Below, one piece after another: positions 13,906 to 23,300 of a DNA stretch of 28,536 nucleotides (position 1 is its first letter; every line of letters starts with the position of its first letter). Source of the DNA: Bacteroidota bacterium. Lineage in GTDB: Bacteria; Bacteroidota; Bacteroidia; Bacteroidales; Prolixibacteraceae. The stretch is from contig JAEYNZ010000092.1 of the NCBI GenBank assembly GCA_023412195.1, forward strand, positions 1-28,536. Reading direction: 5' to 3'. Position numbers and translations under genes: made by a program. The notes under the pieces are model-generated. The model was not told the origin of the DNA, ran no database searches, and saw only the letters and a list, made by a program, of their open reading frames with translations.

Positions 13906-16173
13906 ATGTTTGATCTACAACTGATTAAAAAAATCTATTCAGAACTTCCGTTTAAAGTTGAAAGGGCCAGAAAGGTATTAGGCCGTCCAATGACCTATGC
14001 TGAGAAGATTCTCTATGCTCATTTATTTGATGATAATACACTTGAGGCATTTGAACGCGGAAAGGCTTATGTAGATTTTGCACCAGACAGAGTGGCAATG
14101 CAGGATGCAACTGCACAAATGGCACTGCTGCAGTTTATGAACTCAGGTAAGGAAACAACTGCGGTCCCTTCTACTGTGCACTGCGATCATCTTATACAGG
14201 CACAGGTTGATGGGAAAACGGATCTAAACGTTTCATTCAATGTTAATAAAGAAGTTTTTGATTTTCTTGAATCTGTTTCAAATAAATATGGAATTGGTTT
14301 CTGGAAACCCGGAGCAGGAATTATTCACCAGGTAGTGCTTGAAAATTACGCCTTCCCTGGTGGAATGATGATTGGAACAGATTCTCATACTCCTAATGCT
14401 GGTGGACTTGGTATGATTGCCATTGGTGTTGGAGGCGCAGATGCTGTTGATGTTATGGCAGGAATGGCATGGGAACTTAAAATGCCTAAACTGATTGGGA
14501 TTAAACTCACAGGCAGGCTTAATGGTTGGACAGCACCTAAAGACATTATTCTTAAAGTTGCCGGGATTCTTACAGTGAAAGGTGGCACCGGAGCTATTAT
14601 TGAATATTTTGGAGAAGGTGCTGAATCCATTTCTGCTACAGGTAAAGGCACCATCTGCAATATGGGAGCGGAAGTAGGCGCAACTACCAGTTTATTTAGT
14701 TTTGACGAAAGCATGGAACGCTATCTGTCTGCAACAGGCAGAGGTGAAGTGGCTGAAATGGCACGTGGACTAAAAACTGTACTTAATTCCGACAGGGAAG
14801 TATATGAGGATCCGGAAAGATATTACGATCAGGTGATAGAAATAAATCTGTCAGAATTGGAGCCTCATATCAATGGTCCTTTTACACCCGACCTGGCGAC
14901 TCCTGTCTCTGAAATAAAAAGCACTGCAGAAAAGCATGGCTGGCCTCTTGATGTTTCTGTTGGCCTGATAGGCAGCTGTACAAATTCATCGTATGAAGAT
15001 ATTTCACGAGCTGCTTCAATTGCAAGGCAAGCAGTAGAAAAAGGGCTTCAAACAAAATCGGAATTTACCATCACTCCAGGTTCGGAAATGGTAAGATATA
15101 CCATCGAACGAGATGGTTACATCAATACCTTTGAGCAAATGGGAGGAAAGGTATTTGCCAATGCATGCGGTCCCTGTATAGGTCAATGGGCAAGACCCGG
15201 AGCCGATAGAAATGAAAAAAATACCATTGTTCATTCGTTTAACCGCAATTTTTCCAAAAGAAATGATGGCAATCCAAATACCCATGCATTTGTTACGTCA
15301 CCCGAACTGGTTACTGCAATTGCCATTTCAGGAAGACTTGATTTTAATCCTCTGGTAGATACTCTTGTAAATTTACATGGTGAAGAAGTAAAACTTGATC
15401 CACCTACAGGTTATGAATTACCGGTAAATGGATTTGACGTAAAAGATGCAGGATATCAGGCACCGGCAGCCGATGGCTCGCACGTAAATGTGAAAGTTGC
15501 TCCTGATTCCAACAGATTACAGTTACTTGAGCCATTTGCCCCATGGAACAGGGAAAACATTACTGGTGCAAGACTTCTAATTAAAGCCGCAGGAAAATGC
15601 ACCACTGACCATATTTCAATGGCAGGCCCATGGTTGCGGTTCAGGGGACATCTCGACAACATTTCAAACAACCTTCTTATCGGAGCTGTTAATGCATTCA
15701 ATAATGAATCAAATAAGGTTAAAAATCAGCTGACCGGCGAATACGGTGAAGTTCCTAAGGTGCAGCGGGCTTATAAACAATTTGGAATCCCTACCATCAT
15801 CGTTGGCGACCACAATTACGGCGAAGGTTCATCAAGGGAACATGCAGCGATGGAACCAAGACATCTGGGTGTAGTTGCAGTAGTTGTAAAATCTTTTGCC
15901 CGTATTCATGAAACGAACCTGAAAAAACAGGGAATGCTGGGACTTACCTTCGACAATGAAAATGATTATAATCTGATACAGGAGGATGATGTATTCAATT
16001 TTATCGACCTTGTCTCATTTGCACCTGGCCGGCAACTGACTCTGGAAGTTGTACATTCAACTGGCGCAAAAGATGTCATAAAACTGAATCATACATACAA
16101 TCACCAACAGATTGAATGGTTTAAAGAAGGGTCTGCTCTAAATCTGATCAGAAAGCAGAACAACTACAATTGA
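13906..16173 (+). CDS. acn: Aconitate hydratase, mitochondrial type
   Basis: A 755-residue [4Fe-4S] enzyme interconverting citrate and isocitrate. The cluster ligands are C358 (GSCTNSSYED) and C421/C424 (NACGPCIGQW), the same numbers as in mature pig mitochondrial aconitase. That agrees with a mitochondrial-type enzyme and not with bacterial AcnA or AcnB. DSHTPNAGGLGMIAIGVGGADAVDVMAG lies near residues 165-190. The swivel domain has CTTDHISMAGPW and NYGEGSSREHAA, which holds the active-site serine. Known for the family: Bacteroides fragilis has a mitochondrial-like aconitase clustered with isocitrate dehydrogenase and citrate synthase (Baughn and Malamy). It is the first of four codirectional genes. 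Confidence 0.97.
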   Translation: MFDLQLIKKIYSELPFKVERARKVLGRPMTYAEKILYAHLFDDNTLEAFERGKAYVDFAPDRVAMQDATAQMALLQFMNSGKETTAVPSTVHCDHLIQAQVDGKTDLNVSFNVNKEVFDFLESVSNKYGIGFWKPGAGIIHQVVLENYAFPGGMMIGTDSHTPNAGGLGMIAIGVGGADAVDVMAGMAWELKMPKLIGIKLTGRLNGWTAPKDIILKVAGILTVKGGTGAIIEYFGEGAESISATGKGTICNMGAEVGATTSLFSFDESMERYLSATGRGEVAEMARGLKTVLNSDREVYEDPERYYDQVIEINLSELEPHINGPFTPDLATPVSEIKSTAEKHGWPLDVSVGLIGSCTNSSYEDISRAASIARQAVEKGLQTKSEFTITPGSEMVRYTIERDGYINTFEQMGGKVFANACGPCIGQWARPGADRNEKNTIVHSFNRNFSKRNDGNPNTHAFVTSPELVTAIAISGRLDFNPLVDTLVNLHGEEVKLDPPTGYELPVNGFDVKDAGYQAPAADGSHVNVKVAPDSNRLQLLEPFAPWNRENITGARLLIKAAGKCTTDHISMAGPWLRFRGHLDNISNNLLIGAVNAFNNESNKVKNQLTGEYGEVPKVQRAYKQFGIPTIIVGDHNYGEGSSREHAAMEPRHLGVVAVVVKSFARIHETNLKKQGMLGLTFDNENDYNLIQEDDVFNFIDLVSFAPGRQLTLEVVHSTGAKDVIKLNHTYNHQQIEWFKEGSALNLIRKQNNYN

Positions 16174-16245
16174 TCTGCTATACATACACTCCATTAATAA
16201 GTTAAACCTGAATAAATTGATTGATTAAATAATAAATAACTGAGA

Positions 16246-17475
16246 ATGCAAAAAATCAAAGTACATAACCCTGTGGTTGAACTCGACGGAGACGAAATGA
16301 CAAGGGTGATCTGGAATTTTATCAAGGAAAAATTAGTACTTCCGTATCTGGATATTGATCTTAAATATTATGATCTTGGAATTGAAAGCCGTGATGCTAC
16401 TGATGATCAGATTACAGTAGATGCAGCCCATGCCATACAAAAATATGGTGTTGGTGTTAAATGTGCAACCATCACCCCCGATGAAGCCCGAGTGAAAGAA
16501 TTCGGGTTAAAGCACATGTGGAAGTCACCCAACGGTACCATCCGCAACATACTTGGAGGAACAGTCTTTCGTGAACCCATTCTTATAAACAATGTACCCC
16601 GGCTGGTTCCTGGCTGGAAAAAACCTATTTGTATTGGTCGTCATGCTTTTGGAGACCAATACCGTGCCACCGATTTTGTTACAAAAGGCAGAGGTAAACT
16701 TGTAATCTCCTTCACGCCTGATGACGATAGTGAACCTGTCACTCATGAAGTTTACCATTTTGAAGGAGATGGTGTAGCCCTTGCCATGTACAATACGGAT
16801 GAATCAATAACTGGTTTTGCACGCTCATGTATGAACCAGGCGCTGCTGAAAGGATGGCCTCTTTACATGTCAACAAAAAATACAATCCTGAAGAAATATG
16901 ATGGCAGGTTCAAGGATATCTTCCAGGAAATATTTGAAACAGAGTACCAGGATCAATTCAGGGAGGCCGGTATTACTTATGAACACAGGCTGATTGATGA
17001 CATGGTGGCTGCAGCGATGAAATGGGAAGGAGGCTTTGTGTGGGCATGTAAAAACTATGATGGTGACGTTCAAAGTGATACTGTAGCTCAGGGATTCGGT
17101 TCACTCGGACTGATGACATCTACCTTGGTAACTCCAGATGGAAAAACAATGGAAGCTGAAGCAGCACATGGAACAGTAACCCGCCATTACAGGGAACATC
17201 AAAAGGGTAATCCTACATCGACCAATCCCATTGCATCTATTTTTGCCTGGACCCGCGGACTTGAATTCAGAGGCAGGCTTGACAACAATGACGAACTGGT
17301 TCATTTTGCCAATACCCTGGAAAAAGTTTGTATTGAAACTGTGGAATCTGGGAAAATGACCAAAGATCTTGCACTCATTATCCATGAAAAAGATCTGAAA
17401 AAAGATCATTATCTGACTACTGAAAGTTTTCTTGAGGCATTGAATGAGAACCTGAAAAAGAAACTCGATACGTAA
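16246..17475 (+). CDS. icd: Isocitrate dehydrogenase, NADP-dependent, eukaryotic type
   Basis: A 409-residue cytoplasmic enzyme oxidising isocitrate to 2-oxoglutarate and CO2 with NADP. It is of the homodimeric eukaryotic type and aligns almost residue for residue with human IDH1. KSPNGTIRNILGGTVFRE binds substrate, and R132 in CIGRHAFGDQYRATD is the counterpart of human R132. HGTVTRHYR gives R313 and H314, matching the residues (314/315 in human IDH1) that hold the NADP 2'-phosphate, so NADP use is well supported. STNPIASIFAWTRGL follows. It lies 72 bases after aconitase and ends 1 base before a second isocitrate dehydrogenase of a different subfamily. Confidence 0.96.
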   Translation: MQKIKVHNPVVELDGDEMTRVIWNFIKEKLVLPYLDIDLKYYDLGIESRDATDDQITVDAAHAIQKYGVGVKCATITPDEARVKEFGLKHMWKSPNGTIRNILGGTVFREPILINNVPRLVPGWKKPICIGRHAFGDQYRATDFVTKGRGKLVISFTPDDDSEPVTHEVYHFEGDGVALAMYNTDESITGFARSCMNQALLKGWPLYMSTKNTILKKYDGRFKDIFQEIFETEYQDQFREAGITYEHRLIDDMVAAAMKWEGGFVWACKNYDGDVQSDTVAQGFGSLGLMTSTLVTPDGKTMEAEAAHGTVTRHYREHQKGNPTSTNPIASIFAWTRGLEFRGRLDNNDELVHFANTLEKVCIETVESGKMTKDLALIIHEKDLKKDHYLTTESFLEALNENLKKKLDT

Positions 17476-17476
17476 A

Positions 17477-18739
17477 ATGGATAAGGCAGAACTTATAAAC
17501 GGAAAGCTTCAGGTTCCGGACAAGCCTGTAATACCATTTATTGAAGGTGATGGTATCGGGCGAGATATTACAGCACCCTCACAGAAAGTTATCAATGCTG
17601 CGGTCGAAAAAGCGTATGGCAGCAGTCGCCAATTATTATGGAAAGAAGTATTGGCCGGAGAAAAAGCATTTCGTGAAACAGGAAATTATCTTCCACGGGA
17701 AACCATAGATTCTTTCCGTGAATATCTTATAGGCATCAAAGGCCCGTTACAGACACCGGTTGGAGAAGGAATACGGTCGCTTAATGTTGCACTTCGGCAG
17801 GTTCTGGATCTGTATGTATGCCTTCGCCCTGTGAGGTGGTTCAAAGGTGTCCCCTCTCCCATCAGGTACCCTTCCCTGGTTGATATGCATATCTTTCGTG
17901 AAAACACAGAAGATATCTATGCAGGGATTGAATACATGACAGGAGAAATTGATGCAGAAAAACTGAAAAGTTTTCTTTTAAGTGAAATGGGAGTTAATAA
18001 AATCCGGTTTCCTGATTCCACATCTTTCGGAATAAAACCCATTTCAAAGGAAGGATCGGAAAGGCTGATCCGCGCTGCTATTGTTTATGCCATTGCGCGT
18101 AAACTACCTTCTGTAACCCTCGTGCATAAAGGCAATATCATGAAGTTCACAGAAGGTTCTTTCAAAAACTGGGGATATGATCTGGCAGAAAATGAATTTG
18201 GCAGCCACACATTCACGTTGCGGCAATATGAAACCATAAAAAATGAAAATAGCCGCATTGCCGCAGATAAAGCATTGGAAGAAGCCCGTCGTTCGGAGAA
18301 GGTCATAGTAAAAGATGTCATAACAGATGCTTTTCTGCAGGAATCATTGCTGAAGCCATACAATTTTTCAGTTATAGCTACCATGAACCTTACAGGTGAT
18401 TATATTTCAGACCAGCTTGCAGCTATGGTAGGCGGCATCGGTATTGCACCGGGAGCCAACATCAACTCAATGAGCGGGTACGCTATTTTTGAAGCTACTC
18501 ATGGCACAGCTCCTGACATTGCCGGCACTGGAAAAGCAAATCCAGGCTCCCTGATATTGTCCGCTGCCATGATGCTTGAATATCTGCAGTGGTATGAAGC
18601 AGCCGAACATGTATATGATGCGATGGAACATGTTTTCGCAAAAAGAAGAGTTACCTCGGACCTTTACGCACAGATGGAAGGTGCTACTTTATTATCAACC
18701 TCTGAATTTGCAGATGAAATAATCAGGCACATTCACTGA
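17477..18739 (+). CDS. Isocitrate dehydrogenase, E. coli Icd-like, predicted NAD-dependent
   Basis: A 420-residue member of the bacterial Icd branch (isocitrate/isopropylmalate dehydrogenase family). Substrate residues are kept: GEGIRSLNVALRQ with S101 (Ser113 of E. coli Icd), LVHKGNIMKFTEG and ATMNLTGDYISDQLAA. The cofactor site differs. HGTAPDIAGTGKANPGS has D347, I348 and A354 where E. coli has K344, Y345 and V351, and VTSDLYA has S394 and A398 where E. coli has Y391 and R395. Asp-Ile at this place selects NAD in isopropylmalate and NAD-isocitrate dehydrogenases, so NAD use is predicted. The gene starts 1 base after the NADP enzyme, indicating coupled translation. A longer segment near 240-260 than in E. 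coli is a difference in the small domain. Confidence 0.88.
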   Translation: MDKAELINGKLQVPDKPVIPFIEGDGIGRDITAPSQKVINAAVEKAYGSSRQLLWKEVLAGEKAFRETGNYLPRETIDSFREYLIGIKGPLQTPVGEGIRSLNVALRQVLDLYVCLRPVRWFKGVPSPIRYPSLVDMHIFRENTEDIYAGIEYMTGEIDAEKLKSFLLSEMGVNKIRFPDSTSFGIKPISKEGSERLIRAAIVYAIARKLPSVTLVHKGNIMKFTEGSFKNWGYDLAENEFGSHTFTLRQYETIKNENSRIAADKALEEARRSEKVIVKDVITDAFLQESLLKPYNFSVIATMNLTGDYISDQLAAMVGGIGIAPGANINSMSGYAIFEATHGTAPDIAGTGKANPGSLILSAAMMLEYLQWYEAAEHVYDAMEHVFAKRRVTSDLYAQMEGATLLSTSEFADEIIRHIH

Positions 18740-18771
18740 AGAAAAATTAATAAATCAAATAAAATAAACAG

Positions 18772-20097
18772 ATGGAATACATTAAGTACCGATTTTTTCA
18801 AAAAGCCAGTCAGTGTTCTAAAGAGTTTCAACGCATTAAACAGGAACATTCTGATAAGGTAATTGCCAAGGTAACTTTAGGGCAGGTTTTATCCGGAATG
18901 AAGGGAATCCCCCTGCTGGTGACTGATACCTCAAAACTGGATCCCAATGAAGGTATACGTTTCAAAGGATATTCAATTCCTGAACTGCGTGAAAAACTCC
19001 CAAAGATGTCACCAGAGGGAGAACCGTTGCCTGAAGGGCTTTTCTACCTGATGCTTATCGGTGAAGTACCTACACCTGAAGATGTAACGAATCTTTCAAA
19101 GGATTTTGCAACAAGGTCTCATGTTCCTCAGCATGTGTTTGATGTTATAGATGCACTGCCTAAAAACTCCAGACCTATGACCCAGTTCAGTTGTGCAATC
19201 CTGTCAATGGCTACTGAATCTATCTTTCAGAAAGCGTACCGTGCAGGGGTCAACAAAAAATATTACTGGGACTCAACATACGAAGATGTAATGAACCTGA
19301 TCGCACGCCTGCCACATATTGCAGCATACATCTATCGCAGGAATTTTCATAATGAAAAACATATTGAACCGAATCCACGGTTAGACTGGGCAGGCAATCT
19401 GGCCCATATGATGGGATTTGATTCAGAAGATATCAGGCGGTTGTTCCGCCTGTATATGGTCATTCATGCTGACCATGAAGGGGGAAATGTTTCTGCCCAC
19501 ACTGCCCATCTTGTTGGTTCTGCCCTTAGCAATCCTTATTATTCCTATGCCGCAGCCATGACCGGACTTGCAGGACCGCTTCACGGATTTGCAAACCAGG
19601 ATGTCATACACTGGATGTTTCAGATGATTGAAGACCTGGATACTGATACACCTTCCGACGAACAGGTAGCTGCATATATACAGCAAACACTTGAGGAAGG
19701 AAGGGTAATACCCGGGTATGGTCATGCAGTACTGCGCAAAACAGACCCACGTTTCACTGCACAACAGGAATTTGCTGAAAAGTACATCAAAAATGACCCT
19801 CTTGTAAACCTGGTTAACCAACTTTACAGGGTGGTGCCTCCAATTCTTTCAAACATAGGCAAGATACAAAATCCCTGGCCCAATGTGGATGCTTACAGTG
19901 GTTCTCTGCTGTATCACTATGGAATTAAAGAATATACTTTTTACACCGTTCTGTTCGGAGTTTCAAGGGCACTTGGAGTACTAGCCTCCCTGATTAATGA
20001 CCGTGTTTATGGTATGCCTATCGAAAGGCCTACCTCACATCCGCTTCACTGGTTCCGTGACCAGGTGGATAAAAATACTGAGGGAAGAAAATGCTGA
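18772..20097 (+). CDS. gltA: Citrate synthase, eukaryotic/mitochondrial type
   Basis: A 441-residue enzyme condensing oxaloacetate and acetyl-CoA to citrate. It resembles mitochondrial citrate synthase more than the hexameric bacterial GltA: HADHEGGNVSAHTAHLVGSALS near 230-250, GPLHGFANQ, VIPGYGHAVLRKTDPRF and NPWPNVDAYSG. The catalytic residues are H271, H318 and D373 (H274, H320 and D375 in the pig enzyme). It lies 32 bases after the NAD-type isocitrate dehydrogenase and just before a strong terminator, so it is the last gene of the aconitase operon. Together the four genes take oxaloacetate and acetyl-CoA to 2-oxoglutarate, drawing on acetyl-CoA from the acs region upstream. Confidence 0.96.
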   Translation: MEYIKYRFFQKASQCSKEFQRIKQEHSDKVIAKVTLGQVLSGMKGIPLLVTDTSKLDPNEGIRFKGYSIPELREKLPKMSPEGEPLPEGLFYLMLIGEVPTPEDVTNLSKDFATRSHVPQHVFDVIDALPKNSRPMTQFSCAILSMATESIFQKAYRAGVNKKYYWDSTYEDVMNLIARLPHIAAYIYRRNFHNEKHIEPNPRLDWAGNLAHMMGFDSEDIRRLFRLYMVIHADHEGGNVSAHTAHLVGSALSNPYYSYAAAMTGLAGPLHGFANQDVIHWMFQMIEDLDTDTPSDEQVAAYIQQTLEEGRVIPGYGHAVLRKTDPRFTAQQEFAEKYIKNDPLVNLVNQLYRVVPPILSNIGKIQNPWPNVDAYSGSLLYHYGIKEYTFYTVLFGVSRALGVLASLINDRVYGMPIERPTSHPLHWFRDQVDKNTEGRKC

Positions 20098-20101
20098 TAC
20101 T

Positions 20102-20130
20102 AAAAAAAACCGGGTAACCCGGTTTTTTTT
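20102..20130. terminator. Intrinsic terminator after citrate synthase
   Basis: A stem CCGGG-taa-CCCGG (20110-20122) is flanked by eight A before and eight T after. The flanks extend the stem and let it work in both directions. It begins 5 bases after the citrate synthase stop. The remaining 20131-20318 is AT-rich, with no clear promoter match. Confidence 0.93.
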
Positions 20131-20318
20131 CGATTTGAATGATCCTAAAATAATTCTCTATGTTACCTGAACCATCCATATATTAAAATGTGGGAATACA
20201 GAAACATGCTTATCGCAACCATTATAGAAGGAATTAAAAAAAACAGCAAAAAAGTTACCAAAGTTTTACTTTCCCGGTAAAAAACCTATTTTAGTGGAAA
20301 TACATCAATAAACAAATC

Positions 20319-23300
20319 ATGCCAAAATTTTACTTGTTGCTACTGGTTCTTTTCTTCATAGTTCGAACCCCTGCATATCCGCAGGAAATCAGGATAAATG
20401 AGTTCATGTCATCAAATGAGTTGACCATACAGGACGATGACGGTGATTACTCCGACTGGATAGAACTTTTCAATTCCGGAAACAAAAGCATACAGCTTGA
20501 AGGTTGGGGATTGACAGATAATCCATCCACTCCATATAAGTGGGTATTCCCCGAATATATAATTCAACCTGGTGAGCACCTTCTTATTTGGGCATCAGGG
20601 AAGAACAGGCGATATAAAAAAGGAGACCAGGTCAATGGTATTTTGAGGGAGGTTTATACCAATATTTCCGGTTCAAGTTTGCATAATTTGATTCAACATT
20701 CTGATTACCCTGATAACCCATCCTCACAGCAGATCATAAAAGATAAATTTGAAGCACCGGTAAATGTTGCCGACAATTATGGGCAACAAATGCACGGGAT
20801 ATTAAAAGCCCCGGCAACAGGAAATTTTATTTTCTGGATTTCCAGCGACGACCATGGCCAGCTTTTTTTAAGTACGGACCAAAATCTTGCAGGCCTTAGA
20901 ATGATAGCAGAGGTGCCGGGCTGGTCTCAATCGAGGGAATGGGAAAAGTATCCTCAGCAGAAATCGGAACCCATATTTCTGGAAGAAGGGAAATCTTATT
21001 ATATAAAAGCACTGATGAAGGAAGGCGGAGGCGGAGATCATCTTGCTGTGAGATGGCAGTGGCCCGATGGAAAAAAAGAAGAGCCTCTTTTAGCTGAACA
21101 TCTCGTTTTTGAAGGCAACCTTCCCCTTCATACAAATTTCAGCATCAGTGCCGAAGGTGAGCCAATCATCCTGACGGATAATAAGGGAAATAAAATTGAT
21201 GAAATACTACCCTTAAAACTTCCTGTAGACATATCCTATGGAAGATCGCCCGATGCTGCACCTGAATTTGTTTATTTTTCTACTGCGACTCCCGGAATGC
21301 AAAACAATACCACAGGTTTTTCTGAATTTCTTGAACCACCCGTTTTCTCTCATAAAGGTGGTTTTTATAATGAAAATTTTCAACTGACGTTAAGCAGTAC
21401 CCAACCTGGTGTATCAATAATATATACCCTTGATGGCTCAGAACCTTCATCAGACAATCTTAGTCCCAAATCCTATCAATACCGAAATCAATACCGGCAG
21501 CAACCGGGTTCAGTTGAAGGCCCGTTTTTATCCCGAACCTACAGAAGTTATAATTTTTCAACACCACTTCAGATTTATAACCGTACATCTGAACCAAATC
21601 AGATTTCGCAGATTTCAACAACTTATGATTCCTATCCGTGGTATATTCCTGCGACACCTGTTGACAAAGCAATTGTGGTTAAAGCCCGGGCAGAAAAAGA
21701 CGGTGCCCTTGCCAGCGAAATTGTAACCCACACTTATTTTGTAACCGAAAACGGTCAGAATCCTTATACATTTCCTGTTATCTCAATAGCCACGCAGGAG
21801 AATCACCTTTTTGATTATAAGGATGGTATTTATGTCGCAGGAGAAGATTTTGAAAACTGGCGAACTGCAAATCCTTCTTTAGCAGCGGATGGTGGGAGCA
21901 ATGCCAACTATCACAGAAATGATATGCAATGGGAATATCCTGCAAGCTTTGAATATTTTGAAGAGGATGGCAGTAACGCATTGAACCAGGAAATTGGATT
22001 AAGAATTCATGGAGGTTGGTCAAGGGCAAGTGCTCTCAAATCAATTCGTATTTATGCCCGGAATATTTATGGAAAATCTACGCTTGATTATCCGTTTTTC
22101 AAAGATCAGGATTATGATTCTTACAAGCGCATTCTATTAAGAAATTCAGGCAACGATTACTGGTATACATGGTTCAGGGATGCTGCCATGCAGGAAATGG
22201 TCAGGCACATGGAATTTGATACCCAGGCATATCAACCCTCGATTGTCTATCTCAACGGTGAATACTGGGGCATTCTTAACATCAGGGAACGTTACGATAA
22301 ACATTATGTAGCAAGGAAGTACAATATTGATGAGGAAAAAGTAGATATGCTGGATGGCAACAATACCGTTGAAACCGGAAATGCGACACATTACATTGAA
22401 ACCCTTGATTATATCAGTCAACATGGACTCCAGTCAAAAGAACACTATGATTATATTCAGACCCGTATCAGCGTTGAAAGCTATATCGACTATATAATAG
22501 CTGAAACCTATCTTGCAAACGATGACTGGCCAGGGAACAATGTAAAATACTGGAGACATCAGATACCCAATTATGACCCTTCAGCCGGTTCCGGTAAGGA
22601 TGGTCGCTGGCGATGGATGATATATGATTCCGATTTTGGATTTGGACTGTATGATGATAAGGGTTATGAAAAAAACATGCTTGTCTTTGCAACAAGTGTA
22701 AGCGATGGATGGCCCACACCTGCATGGTCAACATTCTTATTAAGGAATCTTGTTGAAAATGAGGATTTCCGTATCCGTTTTATCACCAGGTACAGCGATC
22801 AGTTAAATACAGCCTTTAAGCCTGACGTGGTTAAGCCTGTTATAGAACGGATGAAAAAAGGAATAGAACCGGAAATGGCAAAACATTTTGACCGCTGGCA
22901 AGCCCCTGCTGATAATTCCAACTGGAATAGAAAAATTAATGTAATGTATAATTTTGCCGATCAGCGCCCTGCTTTCGTTTGGGAACATTTACAAAGTTTC
23001 TTTGCTCTTGAGGATACATATAACCTTACAGTTAATGTTTCAGATCCGGATCGTGGGCATGTAATTGTCAATACGATTGCGCTTCAAAAGGATACAAGGG
23101 GAGTTGATGAAAATCCCTGGCCCTGGCAAGGCAGCTATTTTAAGAAGCTCCCGCTCCGGCTTGAGGCAGTACCTGCAAAAGGATATGAATTTGTAAGATG
23201 GGAAGGAATTTCTTCTACATATCATGAACCTGTTCTGGAAGTAAATCCAGAAAACGACCAGCATTTTACAGCTGTTTTTGAAAAGGCAGCCAAAAAAGAT

